Origin: Candidatus Falkowbacteria bacterium
Lineage (GTDB): Bacteria > Patescibacteriota > Patescibacteriia > Patescibacteriales > Patescibacteriaceae
Length of the DNA: 64,000 nucleotides
Reading direction: 5' to 3'
Assembly: GCA_026396835.1 (NCBI GenBank)
Contig: JAPLWA010000006.1
Location: forward strand, 1 to 64,000
Positions within the stretch are counted from its first letter, which is position 1. The number at the start of each line of letters is the position of its first letter. Position numbers and translations under genes: made by a program. Under the pieces are notes generated by a model. The model was given only the letters and a program-made list of their open reading frames with translations, had not been told where the DNA came from and ran no database searches. Positions 20,915 through 29,152 of the stretch are shown in pieces.

Positions 20915-21280
20915 ATGAAGATTCAAAAAATATTATTTGCCAGAGAACTAAGAAAGCTACAAACTCCTAGTGAAAATATTCTATGGCGAGCCTTAAGAAA
21001 CAGGAGATTATTAAATCTAAAATTTCATAGACAATATATAATATTGGGTTTTATACTAGACTTCTATTGCCCAGCCTTGAGACTAGGTATAGAGGTAGAT
21101 GGCGGTATTCATAATCTAAAAGAAAACAAAGTTTATGACACGGAAAGAGAAAAAATTATTAAACAATATAAAATTAATATCATAAGATTCGCCAACGAAA
21201 ATATTAAAAATAATTTAACAGAAGTTATAGATCAAATCGAAACACAAATCATAAAAATAAAACGAAACTTATATCCATAG
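20915..21280 (+). CDS. DUF559 (very-short-patch-repair-like) endonuclease-fold protein
   Basis: 121 residues. Conserved DUF559 features: ARELRKLQTPSE near the N-terminus, LWRALRNRRL, KFHRQYIILGFILDFYCP and GIEVDGGIH, where Asp, Glu and Asp fit the PD-(D/E)XK-type nuclease core shared with Vsr. The protein ends KRNLYP directly at the edge of a repeat. DUF559 genes often sit between short GC-rich inverted repeats, suggesting a small selfish or mobile unit; that link is inference. Confidence 0.85.
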   Translation: MKIQKILFARELRKLQTPSENILWRALRNRRLLNLKFHRQYIILGFILDFYCPALRLGIEVDGGIHNLKENKVYDTEREKIIKQYKINIIRFANENIKNNLTEVIDQIETQIIKIKRNLYP

Positions 21281-21328
21281 TTTCCCCTCTTTACCCCGCA
21301 GGGGTAGAGAGGGGTCAGGGGTGAGTTA
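21275..21328. repeat. Repeat family A, right copy beside the DUF559 gene
   Basis: Starts with ATCCATAGTTTCCC, which includes the DUF559 stop codon, then a hairpin (CCCCTCTTTACCCC / GGGGTAGAGAGGGG) and TCAGGGGTGAGTTA. The ATCCATAG prefix recurs at 63127, and the C-rich and G-rich arms recur at 62967 and 63141. Confidence 0.8.
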
Positions 21329-21373
21329 AAGTAAAATTTTGCCTTTTATAGAAATTATGATTAATATTAACTA

Positions 21374-22105
21374 ATGAGAGAAAAAATTTATTTAATTCTA
21401 ATAATTATATTTTTAACGGTTCCTTTAGGGCCAATTTTTGGGGCTGAGAAAAAAAACCAAGGAAAAAAGATACCAATTTTAATGTACCACTACATTAGAG
21501 ATTATTCTGATATAAATGACCCCCTAGGAATAAACCTATCAGTCGCACCAAAAATATTTTCTGAACAACTTGATACTATTAAAAAGTTAGGCTATAAAAC
21601 AATCAACTTTCAAGATGTAGTTAATAACAATTTACCCGCCAAACCAATTATACTAACTTTTGATGACGGCTATGAAGATTTTTATACGGCGGCGTTCCCC
21701 GAGTTAAGAAAAAGACACATGAAAGCGGTGACCTACGTTATTGCTAGTACAATAAATTTGCCGCGCTACATGACACTAGAACAAATAAAAGTTCTAGCTA
21801 AAAGCAATATTGAAATCGGTGGCCACACTTGGTCACATCCTGACTTGAGGTTTGTTAATAATAAAAAATTAACCTGGGAAATATCTAGCTCAAAAAAATA
21901 TCTAGAAGATACTCTTAAAAAACCAATTATTAGTTTTGCTTATCCGTCTGGCAAATACGACAATCGAACCATAAAAGAAGTTAAAGGAGCGGGCTATAAA
22001 TTTGCTGTCACTACACAAAATGGTTTAACTGATATGTCTAGATCGCTGACTTTAACCAGGCTAAGAATACAAAATAAAACAAACCTAGAATCATTTCTAA
22101 AATAA
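21374..22105 (+). CDS. Secreted polysaccharide deacetylase (NodB domain)
   Basis: 243 residues. Signal peptide at 1-23 (IYLILIIIFLTVPLGPIFG-AEKK). The NodB domain shows ILMYHYIRD, the metal-binding LTFDDGYEDF (about 93-102), HTWSHPDLR (H-x3-H) and AYPSGKYD with a terminal CE4-type arginine/tryptophan region reduced. It removes acetyl groups from N-acetylated sugars of peptidoglycan or surface polysaccharide, outside the membrane. The neighbouring glycosyltransferase and deacetylase-like protein at 1-2175 fit a surface-sugar theme. Ends in a strong terminator. Confidence 0.9.
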   Translation: MREKIYLILIIIFLTVPLGPIFGAEKKNQGKKIPILMYHYIRDYSDINDPLGINLSVAPKIFSEQLDTIKKLGYKTINFQDVVNNNLPAKPIILTFDDGYEDFYTAAFPELRKRHMKAVTYVIASTINLPRYMTLEQIKVLAKSNIEIGGHTWSHPDLRFVNNKKLTWEISSSKKYLEDTLKKPIISFAYPSGKYDNRTIKEVKGAGYKFAVTTQNGLTDMSRSLTLTRLRIQNKTNLESFLK

Positions 22106-22137
22106 AAAGACCCGCACAAAAAGTGCAGGTCTTTTTT
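22104..22137 (+). terminator. Terminator after the deacetylase gene
   Basis: AAAAAGACC-c-GCAC / GTGC-a-GGTCTTTTTT with an AAAAA loop. Confidence 0.9.
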
Positions 22138-22148
22138 AAAAACAAAAA

Positions 22149-22586
22149 TTATTTATAGTAACTCTTAACCTGGAAAATAATATACATTCCAATTGCCAAG
22201 CTAAGGAGTGACCAAATAATATCGCCAAAATTATAATCTGACAATATTGCGTAGACAAAAGAAATTAAATTCGAATAATAAACCAGCTTCCAGCCTTTAA
22301 TCTCTCTTTTTAACAAAGGCGAAATTGAGAGGGCCATCATAATTAACTGAACAAACAGAGCTATCATGCTTACGTAGTACATGGCACCAAATCTTCCGAA
22401 CATGCCCATACCACTTAAAGCTGACCCAAAACCAAACAACGCTAAAATCGCTGGCAAAGAAATCACTAGAATTACTAATGTTACCCAAGGGGCAATTTGC
22501 ACAATAACTTCCTTAGCCTTCACTGGAAGTTGGTAAGTAATCTTTTTCAAGAAAAGATCCTCAAAGAATTTTTCTAATTGTTCCAT
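22149..22586 (-). CDS. Four-helix membrane protein, unknown
   Basis: 145 residues from the ATG at 22586 (MEQLEKFFEDLF); a GTG 13 codons upstream is possible. A soluble amphipathic N-terminus is followed by four membrane segments (about 32-55, 65-90, 98-118, 123-140) with a Gly/Phe/Met-rich loop (FGSALSGMGMFGRFG). Similar short proteins are common in Patescibacteria but I cannot name a function. Confidence 0.7.
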   Translation of the reverse strand: MEQLEKFFEDLFLKKITYQLPVKAKEVIVQIAPWVTLVILVISLPAILALFGFGSALSGMGMFGRFGAMYYVSMIALFVQLIMMALSISPLLKREIKGWKLVYYSNLISFVYAILSDYNFGDIIWSLLSLAIGMYIIFQVKSYYK

Positions 22587-22691
22587 ATGTTTTTTAATAA
22601 TTAAACTATATTTATATTTTATCACTAGCCAGCGGAATAAGCCATCTAAGCAGCTTCTCTATGTTAAATACCATAAGAGTAATTAACTCTT

Positions 22692-23699
22692 TTAGTTAAT
22701 CTCAATATCAATATATTTCACATGAGGGTTTTCAGCTTTTAACTTTTTTTCTATATCATCAATCTTTTTTCCAACCAAACGTGGAATACGATCTGCAAAA
22801 TCAACACAAAACTTTTTAAAATCTTCAAAGTCATCTTTTATTTCATCATATTGTTCGCGTAAACCTTGATCACGATAAATTTCTTTCAATAATATATAGC
22901 CATTAAATTCAATCTCACACTTTATTCGATAAACTCCAATATCAAGAATAGATGATTTAAAATCAATTACTTTTTCAACCGCTGGCTCCGCTTCTAATAA
23001 TTCAATTATGTCTTCTTCTAAATCATGAGGAATTGAGCGACCTAAAAGGTAGGAACGATTTTTTAAAATTAAAATAATCGCCACGGCGCCGAGCAAAAGT
23101 CCGATCACAATTGAACCAAGCGCATCGTAAATATGATGACCAGTGTATTTAGTTAAAATAATACTGATAAAAGCAATTATAATACCAATGACGGCGACGC
23201 CATCCTCAAAAAATACTGCCAAGGTTGTCGGGTCACCAACCTTCATTCTTTTCCAGTAAGTCATGTTGGGGTAAGAATGTTTTAATTCCCTGGCAGCAAC
23301 CAAAAAAGTCCAGCCTTCAACAACAAAAGAAATTATTAAAACCAAAAAAATTGACCAGTTTAAGAAAATCTCTTTTTCATGAAACAAAGCGCTGACACCT
23401 TGATAAGCAGTGGCTCCTGCGCCGATGAAAAAAATTCCGCAGGCTGAAATCAAGGCCCAAAAAAATCTTTCTTGACCATAGCCATAGCCAAAATCATTAC
23501 TCGGTTTTTTAACCGAGCGCTTTAAACCAATTAGCAAAAAAGTTTGATTAAGCGTGTCAGCGACGCTATGAATTGATTCTGATAGCAAAACACTAGAGCC
23601 TGACATTAAGGCGATAATCATCTTAATTAAGGCCACAAATGCATTGCCGAAGATAGCAGCGAAAACCGGGAAATACCCAGCAGTCTTTGAATGATTCAT
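22692..23699 (-). CDS. Cation diffusion facilitator (CDF) transporter
   Basis: 335 residues. Six membrane segments over about 10-220, including the CDF signature LLSESIHSVADTLNQ with His and Asp of metal site A (HSVAD) and FFEDGVAVIGI in helix 5, where the usual HxxxD is EDxxA-like, which may shift metal preference. The C-terminal cytoplasmic ZT-dimer domain spans about 225-335. CDF proteins export Zn, Fe, Mn or Co using the proton gradient. It stands alone, divergent from the glycosyltransferase gene. Confidence 0.88.
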   Translation of the reverse strand: MNHSKTAGYFPVFAAIFGNAFVALIKMIIALMSGSSVLLSESIHSVADTLNQTFLLIGLKRSVKKPSNDFGYGYGQERFFWALISACGIFFIGAGATAYQGVSALFHEKEIFLNWSIFLVLIISFVVEGWTFLVAARELKHSYPNMTYWKRMKVGDPTTLAVFFEDGVAVIGIIIAFISIILTKYTGHHIYDALGSIVIGLLLGAVAIILILKNRSYLLGRSIPHDLEEDIIELLEAEPAVEKVIDFKSSILDIGVYRIKCEIEFNGYILLKEIYRDQGLREQYDEIKDDFEDFKKFCVDFADRIPRLVGKKIDDIEKKLKAENPHVKYIDIEIN

Positions 23700-23790
23700 A
23701 TTTGAGAGTGTGTTTACACTACAATTATAGCAGTTTTCTAATAAATAAAGTAAAAAACGAGTTTTTTGGCTGTAATTAAATAAAATTTAA

Positions 23791-23819
23791 TTGACCTCAG
23801 GTCAACTTACTGAGATACT
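23791..23819 (+). promoter_or_regulatory. Promoter with overlapping palindrome, glycosyltransferase gene
   Basis: TTGACC, 17-base spacer, GATACT, nine bases before the ATG at 23828. The -35 is the left arm of TTGACCTCAGGTCAA (23791-23805), a perfect palindrome around a 3-base centre, a likely repressor site. Confidence 0.65.
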
Positions 23820-23827
23820 TAGAGCCT

Positions 23828-24985
23828 ATGAAAGTAGCCTTTATACATAATGAAAAAAAAGCTGGAACTGGAGCAGCCTATATAAACGACCTAATATGCT
23901 TAAAATTAAAAAAGCACGGGGTTAAGGTAAAGAATTTTTACCCAACCACAAACCTATTAGGTAAAAATGTTCATTTATCAGATCCTCCAGTACAGCTAAG
24001 AGGCTTAAGTAACATTTTATTTTTCTTTTCTTTGCTAGAACATCGTAAGGAAATATTAACTTACGATTTAATTCAAGGAACAACTTATACACCACTAACT
24101 TTTCTGGCTTATGATATTCCAGTCATAAGTCATTTTGGTTCTACGACCAAGGGTTTTCTAGACATGACGCCACAAACCAATAAACTCGAACCAAATCTAC
24201 AAAAATTTTGGGAAATGCTTAAGTGCAAGGGAGCGCTTAAAGAAATTCAACTTAAAACTAGACGACCATTGCGTGACGTAGCTGAAATAGAAAAATTAGT
24301 TGCTAGCAGGTCTGATGCGGTTATTGCTTCCTCAAAAAAAGTAAGGCATGAAATTATTTCACTAGGCACAAAGCCAGCCAATATTTCAGTTATTCATAAC
24401 GCCATAGAGGATTTTTGGTTTGCCAAACCCTTGCCTAAAATAATAAGCAAACCATCATTAATATTTATCGGCCGATTAGGCAACGGGGTGTTTGATCTAA
24501 AACTTAAAGGACTTGATCGAATTTGGGATTGGTACAAACATTTTCCATTAGAAAACAAAACCACGATTGCCATCACAACCAATGAAGCACTAACTGACAT
24601 ACTAACCATGGGAATACCCAGACACCGTGTTTTAGCTAATTACGACAAAACACTAATTCCTGAATTATTTGATTCTTTAACTGGTTCAATTGTTTTTATC
24701 TCTTCACGCTATGAAGGATTCTCCTTGAGTCTAATTGAAGCTATGTCTCGAGGCATGGTACCGCTAAGCTATCCTGTTGGTGTGGCGCCAGAAATTATTA
24801 TTAATGGACAAAATGGATTTCTGGTGAAAAACCAAAGAGAGGTTATCAGCTACACTAAACTACTACTAGAAAACAATGCTTTACGTAAAAAAATGTCCCT
24901 GGCGGCCTATGAAACAGCTCAACAATTTACAGCCGATAAGATGATTGAACAGTTTATTGATCTATATAAAAAAATCTTAAACTAA
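23828..24985 (+). CDS. Glycosyltransferase family 4
   Basis: 385 residues. GT-B fold: N-terminal half with the glycine-rich EKKAGTGAAYINDL start, C-terminal half with LIFIGRLGNG and the GT4 donor-site motif EGFSLSLIEAMSRGMVPLSYPVG (E-x7-E). It transfers a sugar from a nucleotide or lipid donor, probably for surface polysaccharide. No membrane segment, so it acts at the cytoplasmic face. It has its own promoter and terminator and no other polysaccharide gene adjoins it. Confidence 0.88.
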   Translation: MKVAFIHNEKKAGTGAAYINDLICLKLKKHGVKVKNFYPTTNLLGKNVHLSDPPVQLRGLSNILFFFSLLEHRKEILTYDLIQGTTYTPLTFLAYDIPVISHFGSTTKGFLDMTPQTNKLEPNLQKFWEMLKCKGALKEIQLKTRRPLRDVAEIEKLVASRSDAVIASSKKVRHEIISLGTKPANISVIHNAIEDFWFAKPLPKIISKPSLIFIGRLGNGVFDLKLKGLDRIWDWYKHFPLENKTTIAITTNEALTDILTMGIPRHRVLANYDKTLIPELFDSLTGSIVFISSRYEGFSLSLIEAMSRGMVPLSYPVGVAPEIIINGQNGFLVKNQREVISYTKLLLENNALRKKMSLAAYETAQQFTADKMIEQFIDLYKKILN

Positions 24986-25015
24986 AAAATTCCTAACAAC
25001 AGCTAGGAATTTTTT
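24984..25015 (+). terminator. Terminator after the glycosyltransferase gene
   Basis: AAAAAATTCCTA / TAGGAATTTTTT, eight-base loop. Confidence 0.9.
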
Positions 25016-25108
25016 ATTTGAGACAACTATCTACTTGCTTCTGAACAAGCAATCGCTCGAACAATATTGCAAGACAATGGTAAGTTGCTCAAACAATCTA
25101 CTGAAAAG

Positions 25109-25759
25109 CTAGCGCTTTTTCTTGCTAAATTTTTGTTGTTTAATAAACAAATATATTATCAAACTAAGAATGGCTGCGAAAAAACACCAGACCGAGGCAA
25201 AAGTAACTGTGTAAAAATAGTAAGAGATAATAAGGAAGATAATCGCGGCGACGCCAAAGATTTTTATTAAGCGATGACTAGAGATCAAACAAACTAAGCA
25301 AGTAGCGATTAGATAAAGCGCGCTGTGAATAAAAAATGGTAAACCGAGAGACGAAAAAATATACTGCAGACTATTACAATTTATTTGCGAACTAACCGGG
25401 AACATAATCATTAGTAAAAACGAATAAAAACTCGCTATTAGACCAAGGGCGCCGCAGAACATAATTATTTTTTTTCGCCTAAGATCAGTTTCAACTAAAA
25501 AAACAGCGATCGGAATAAAAATTGGCCAAAGTATGTGTGAAAAGAAAGTAAAACCATAAGTGGCAATAATATTAAGTTTCGGCATTCCCCAGCCAAAAGA
25601 AATCCAAACAAAGCCTTCGATGATTTGCTGTATACCAAACAGCAATGGCACCAAAGCCAAAGGAATTTGTTTTTTATTTTTAACTTTTTTTAGAGTTATG
25701 ACACCGGCTGAGGATAAAACCGCACCAGCAACAAAACTAGCAGGAGCAGAAAAGCACAT
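25109..25759 (-). CDS. DUF6629 family membrane protein
   Basis: 216 residues, six or seven membrane segments. The start MCFSAPASFVAGAVLSSAGV is the hallmark of DUF6629 (the MCFSA start with a conserved Cys), followed by ALVPLLFGIQQIIEGFVW. Function unknown. The plus-strand reading frames here are overlaps without coding signs. It stands alone, 65 bases from the divergent TfoX-domain gene. Confidence 0.82.
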   Translation of the reverse strand: MCFSAPASFVAGAVLSSAGVITLKKVKNKKQIPLALVPLLFGIQQIIEGFVWISFGWGMPKLNIIATYGFTFFSHILWPIFIPIAVFLVETDLRRKKIIMFCGALGLIASFYSFLLMIMFPVSSQINCNSLQYIFSSLGLPFFIHSALYLIATCLVCLISSHRLIKIFGVAAIIFLIISYYFYTVTFASVWCFFAAILSLIIYLFIKQQKFSKKKR

Positions 25760-25823
25760 AAATTATATTAATTGACAGCTATGTATTCCAGTTATAGCAT
25801 AAAGAATAATATATAACCAGGTT

Positions 25824-26162
25824 ATGGCGACAAAACAATCAACCATTGATTTTATCTTAGATCAATTAACTAAAGTAAGCGGCATAAGCACCAGAAAAAT
25901 GTTTGGTGAATATGCGCTATATTGTGACGGAAAAGTTGTAGCTTTAGTTTGTGATAATAATTTGTACATGAAAATAACTGAGGCCGGTAAAAAATTCCTT
26001 GGTGATAAATACAAAGAAGGCTTTGCTTATCCTGGCGCTAAAGCTTCGATGTTAATTGAGGGTGATTTAATTGAAGAAAAAGATTGGTTAGCTAGATTAG
26101 TTGTGATTACCGCCGACAGTCTACCACTACCTAAACCCAAGATCAAAAAAACTAAGCAATAA
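25824..26162 (+). CDS. TfoX N-terminal domain protein
   Basis: 112 residues forming one TfoX/Sxy N-terminal domain: GISTRKMFGEYALYCDGKVVALVCDNNLYMKI is diagnostic. Full-length Sxy activates competence genes in gammaproteobacteria with CRP; stand-alone N-terminal domains in other phyla have unknown roles. The C-terminal tail is Lys-rich (KPKIKKTKQ). Competence regulation here is only a possibility. Confidence 0.85.
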   Translation: MATKQSTIDFILDQLTKVSGISTRKMFGEYALYCDGKVVALVCDNNLYMKITEAGKKFLGDKYKEGFAYPGAKASMLIEGDLIEEKDWLARLVVITADSLPLPKPKIKKTKQ

Positions 26163-26187
26163 TCAACTTACTTATTGTTGTATCTGA

Positions 26188-27492
26188 TTAAACTACTCCG
26201 CCTAAAAACGGTATAGCTAGTCTTTTTCTAGCGGTTTCACCCTTAAACAGCTCGGTTTTTCTATCGCTTTTGAGCTGACGATCACCCTGATGCTGAACAC
26301 CGTCCATGGCCGAAAAACTTGAGCCTAAAAATAAAGCATGTTTTCCATAACGTTTAGCCATAGCATCAACGCTACCAAAAATTTTAGAAATCTTTTCTGC
26401 CTGAACGCTTTCACTAAACAAATCTGGTTGATGCAATAAATTGTCAGTTAAATCCATTAGCACGATTCCTGTGGCTCTAAATAATTTTGTAGTCGAAAAA
26501 ACATTGGCAAAATATTTATCAATCATTTTTACAATCTCAACCGGGCTATCAGTTGGACGAATAAGCTTAAACTCAAAACCCACTACTTTAAAATCTTGAG
26601 TTTTTAAAAAGAAAAAAATCTTTTTAGTTGCTAGATGGTAACGCCTTAATTTAATACAGGCATTTTCTGTGTTTTTAGATAGCTGACTAAAGACATGTTC
26701 ACGCTCACGAGAGGGTGGAGTAAATGTTTTGGTTTTACTAATTGATTGATAGCTTTGTTTTTTTTCTTGATCAACTTCATAAACCATATTACCTCGTAAC
26801 TCCTGCCAAATTTCTTGATGCGGCTTAGTTAAATTTCGGTTAATCCAAGTTATATTTTTCTCAGCAAAATCCAGCGCGCTTTTAATGCCGCATTTATTTA
26901 AATAGGCCGAAGTCTGCGGACCAATGCCCCAAATTTTATCAACGTCTAGCTTTGCTAAATACAGATGAATCTCGCGGCCAGGAATAATCGTTAAGCCGGA
27001 AGGTTTTTTCCATTTAGATCCGACCTTAGCTAAAACTTTAGTCGGCGCCAGACCAACAGAAAATGTAAAACCCAATTCCGAGTCTAGAGCGGCTTTAATT
27101 TTCTCCGCCATTTTTTCATAAGACATATTAAGTGGTCTCTGCAAACCAGTTAAGTCAGCAAAACATTCATCGATACTATATTCTTCAACCGCCGACGTAA
27201 AACGCCTAACAATATTAAACATGCGCAAAGAATACAAACTATAGCTTTCATAATCTGATGGTAAAAAAATAGTTGAAGGACAAATTCTTTTAACTTCACT
27301 TAAAGACATAGCGCGTTTAACGCCCAAGGCTTTAGCTTCATAACTCAATGATGAGACAATGCCTCTTTCTGAACCAGTAACGACTGGTTTGCCTTTTAAT
27401 TCCGGCCGACGCGCTACTTCGCAGGCAGCAAAAAAACAATCGCCATCAACGTGCAAAACAGCCTGCGGAAATGATCTTAAATTAAGCGGCAT
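26188..27492 (-). CDS. Y-family translesion DNA polymerase
   Basis: 434 residues from the ATG at 27492 (MPLNLRSFPQ); a TTG seven codons upstream would overlap lexA. Catalytic region: HVDGDCFFAACE (first Asp), SLSYEAKALGV, and YSIDECFADLTG (SIDE motif with the two metal ligands). Helix-hairpin-helix region KIWGIGPQTSAYLNKCG and a little-finger domain follow. The C-terminus (FLGSSFSAM...) is unlike DinB and closer to UmuC/ImuB-type proteins. It copies past damaged bases. It lies four bases after the lexA-like gene under an SOS-type promoter, so damage induction is expected. Confidence 0.92.
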   Translation of the reverse strand: MPLNLRSFPQAVLHVDGDCFFAACEVARRPELKGKPVVTGSERGIVSSLSYEAKALGVKRAMSLSEVKRICPSTIFLPSDYESYSLYSLRMFNIVRRFTSAVEEYSIDECFADLTGLQRPLNMSYEKMAEKIKAALDSELGFTFSVGLAPTKVLAKVGSKWKKPSGLTIIPGREIHLYLAKLDVDKIWGIGPQTSAYLNKCGIKSALDFAEKNITWINRNLTKPHQEIWQELRGNMVYEVDQEKKQSYQSISKTKTFTPPSREREHVFSQLSKNTENACIKLRRYHLATKKIFFFLKTQDFKVVGFEFKLIRPTDSPVEIVKMIDKYFANVFSTTKLFRATGIVLMDLTDNLLHQPDLFSESVQAEKISKIFGSVDAMAKRYGKHALFLGSSFSAMDGVQHQGDRQLKSDRKTELFKGETARKRLAIPFLGGVV

Positions 27493-27496
27493 AAAT

Positions 27497-28063
27497 TTAA
27501 TAGCGTCTAACAACTGCTTTAACTACGGCCGCAATTTTTAATTCTTCTCTAGGATAGATTAAAGGATATCTTATATTAGCTGGCTCTAAATAAATCGTAC
27601 TGCCTTTTTTTCGTAAATATTTTATAGTCCATTGATTATCAACTTCAGCAATGACAATATTACCTGGGACTGGCGTTAAACTGCGATCAACTAAAACCAT
27701 ATCACCAGCCATAATACCAGCATCTTTCATTGAATCGCCGCTAACTTTAAGCATGTAAGTTGCTTCTTTGTTTTTAATTAAATATTCATCCATGCTTATA
27801 GTGTCAGACAATTCTTCTTCGGCTGGCGAAGGAAAGCCGGCTTCAACCTGACCTAAAACTCTTAGTTCACCATAAAGATTTTTAGGAATTAATTTGCCCG
27901 AGCTGTCTTTAGATAAAAAATTTTCTTCAATCAATTTGTTAACCAATTTGAAGACAGCGTTCTTAGATTTAAAATCAAGCAGAGTCATGATTTCCGAATA
28001 GCTCGGCATCCGTCGACTTTTTTGGTAAAAACGAATAATACTTTTTTTATACTTCTCTATCAT
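27497..28063 (-). CDS. LexA/UmuD-type S24 repressor
   Basis: 188 residues. Winged HTH about 1-65 (IIRFYQKSRRMPSYSEIMTLL resembles LexA). The cleavage site appears as EAG-FPSP near 75, and the S24 protease domain has the catalytic Ser in SGDSMKDAGI and Lys in WTIKYL. It represses and self-cleaves upon RecA filament formation. A near-consensus GAAC-N4-GTTT operator lies in its own promoter. It is paired with a Y-family polymerase gene, the usual mutagenesis-operon arrangement. Whether it is the genome's main LexA cannot be told from the window. Confidence 0.9.
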   Translation of the reverse strand: MIEKYKKSIIRFYQKSRRMPSYSEIMTLLDFKSKNAVFKLVNKLIEENFLSKDSSGKLIPKNLYGELRVLGQVEAGFPSPAEEELSDTISMDEYLIKNKEATYMLKVSGDSMKDAGIMAGDMVLVDRSLTPVPGNIVIAEVDNQWTIKYLRKKGSTIYLEPANIRYPLIYPREELKIAAVVKAVVRRY

Positions 28064-28083
28064 GGGTCTTATTTAGTCCTTTC

Positions 28084-28112
28084 ATTATAGTAAACAATCG
28101 TTCACCTGTAAA
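28084..28112 (-). promoter_or_regulatory. SOS promoter with LexA box in the spacer
   Basis: On the minus strand: TTTACA (28112-28107), exactly 17 bases, TATAAT (28089-28084). The spacer holds GTGAACGATTGTTTAC (28105-28090), a match to the Gram-positive-type SOS box GAAC-N4-GTTC with one change. Bound LexA would block RNA polymerase. Confidence 0.82.
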
Positions 28113-28123
28113 GCTTAAAAACT

Positions 28124-28150
28124 AGCAGAACCCTTTATCAAGGTTCTGCT
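28124..28150 (-). terminator. Terminator after the second TrmB gene
   Basis: AGCAGAACC / GGTTCTGCT stem; minus strand continues AGTTTTTAAG. Confidence 0.75.
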
Positions 28151-28278
28151 TAGATTAAATCGATAAATTCCATTGTTTCGGACCGTCCCCGCGCGGCCTT
28201 ATAAAAGAATGCGTTAACGCCAAGCGAGCTCTAAAACAAATTGGCTAAAATTTTGAAGACACGGTCTTAGATTTATAG

Positions 28279-29067
28279 TTAGGAAATTGTTTTAGATTTG
28301 CTCCACACAAAATCAAACCAGCTCTTTAGCATAATCGCGAGCGCTTCATTTTCAATCAAGGTCCCAAAGATATCATCTGACAAAGAACAGAAAGCAATGT
28401 TTGAATCCCAAATTATAATTATTGATTTTAGGCGAATTAAGCCTTCGGGACGAAGACGAGTCTGTCTTAAGTACTTTTTATCATCTTTAAAAACTTCATG
28501 AGCGCCGCGCTCTTTGCCTGGACGTAGAGCCTTTGTAAATAAATGCTTTGCAACTCTTCGCACATGATAATCAATCAAGAATTCTTTGCCTAACTTATCA
28601 ATCATATCAAGCTCTGATCCCGCAATACGAATATCTTTCTCTGTGGCTTGCAGCGATAGTCTAATTAATTTTCTAACACTCTCTTGTCCCTTAAAATATG
28701 ACACCTGAGACTGAGCTGTTGGTCTATAAAAATCTAAACCTTTGAACGTTGGCAATAATTCAATCAGCTCATCTTTTAAATAAACTATTTCCTTTTCCTT
28801 GGCTTTAAGTATATCAACTAATTCCGTGGGCGGATTGGCTTTAATTTTTCTACCATAGGCAGCACCTAAGTTAAAACAAAGTCCTCTACTTTCCAGCTTC
28901 TTAATAACATCGTAAGCATTAGTGCGAGTTAAGCCACAAGCCTTAGCGATATAACTAGCGCTTTGTGGCCCGGTTGATAATAAATAGACATAAACCCGTA
29001 CCTCCTTATCATCTAAACCAGCTTTACTTAAAAATTCTTTAATTTTACTAGGTATTTCCTGTTTCAT
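28279..29067 (-). CDS. TrmB-family transcriptional regulator (second copy)
   Basis: 262 residues if it starts at the ATG of MKQEIPSKIKEFL. An ATG ten codons upstream (29097) is possible, but that codon falls at the predicted transcription start and on the operator. HTH about 15-65 (SASYIAKACGLTRTNAYDVIKKL), coiled linker, then a TrmB effector domain starting at YFKGQESVRKLI with PLD-like fold features. Divergent from the radical-SAM operon, whose promoter region shares the operator, so it most likely controls that operon and itself. Confidence 0.85.
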   Translation of the reverse strand: MKQEIPSKIKEFLSKAGLDDKEVRVYVYLLSTGPQSASYIAKACGLTRTNAYDVIKKLESRGLCFNLGAAYGRKIKANPPTELVDILKAKEKEIVYLKDELIELLPTFKGLDFYRPTAQSQVSYFKGQESVRKLIRLSLQATEKDIRIAGSELDMIDKLGKEFLIDYHVRRVAKHLFTKALRPGKERGAHEVFKDDKKYLRQTRLRPEGLIRLKSIIIIWDSNIAFCSLSDDIFGTLIENEALAIMLKSWFDFVWSKSKTIS

Positions 29068-29077
29068 AAAATCATGT

Positions 29078-29132
29078 TGTCGAAAGTCGTTCGACATATG
29101 TACAAAATACCATGAGATTGATATTCTGTCAA
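29078..29132. promoter_or_regulatory. Divergent promoter region with TGTCGA-N7-TCGACA operator
   Basis: Minus strand: TTGACA (29132-29127), 17-base spacer, TATTTT (29109-29104), then the operator at 29096-29078 covering the predicted start of transcription. Plus strand: TTGTCG at 29078-29083 and TACAAA at 29101-29106, spaced by 17, may serve the radical-SAM operon, so the operator lies over the -35 region there. Confidence 0.6.
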
Positions 29133-29152
29133 CAAATAAACAGGAGAAAAAA

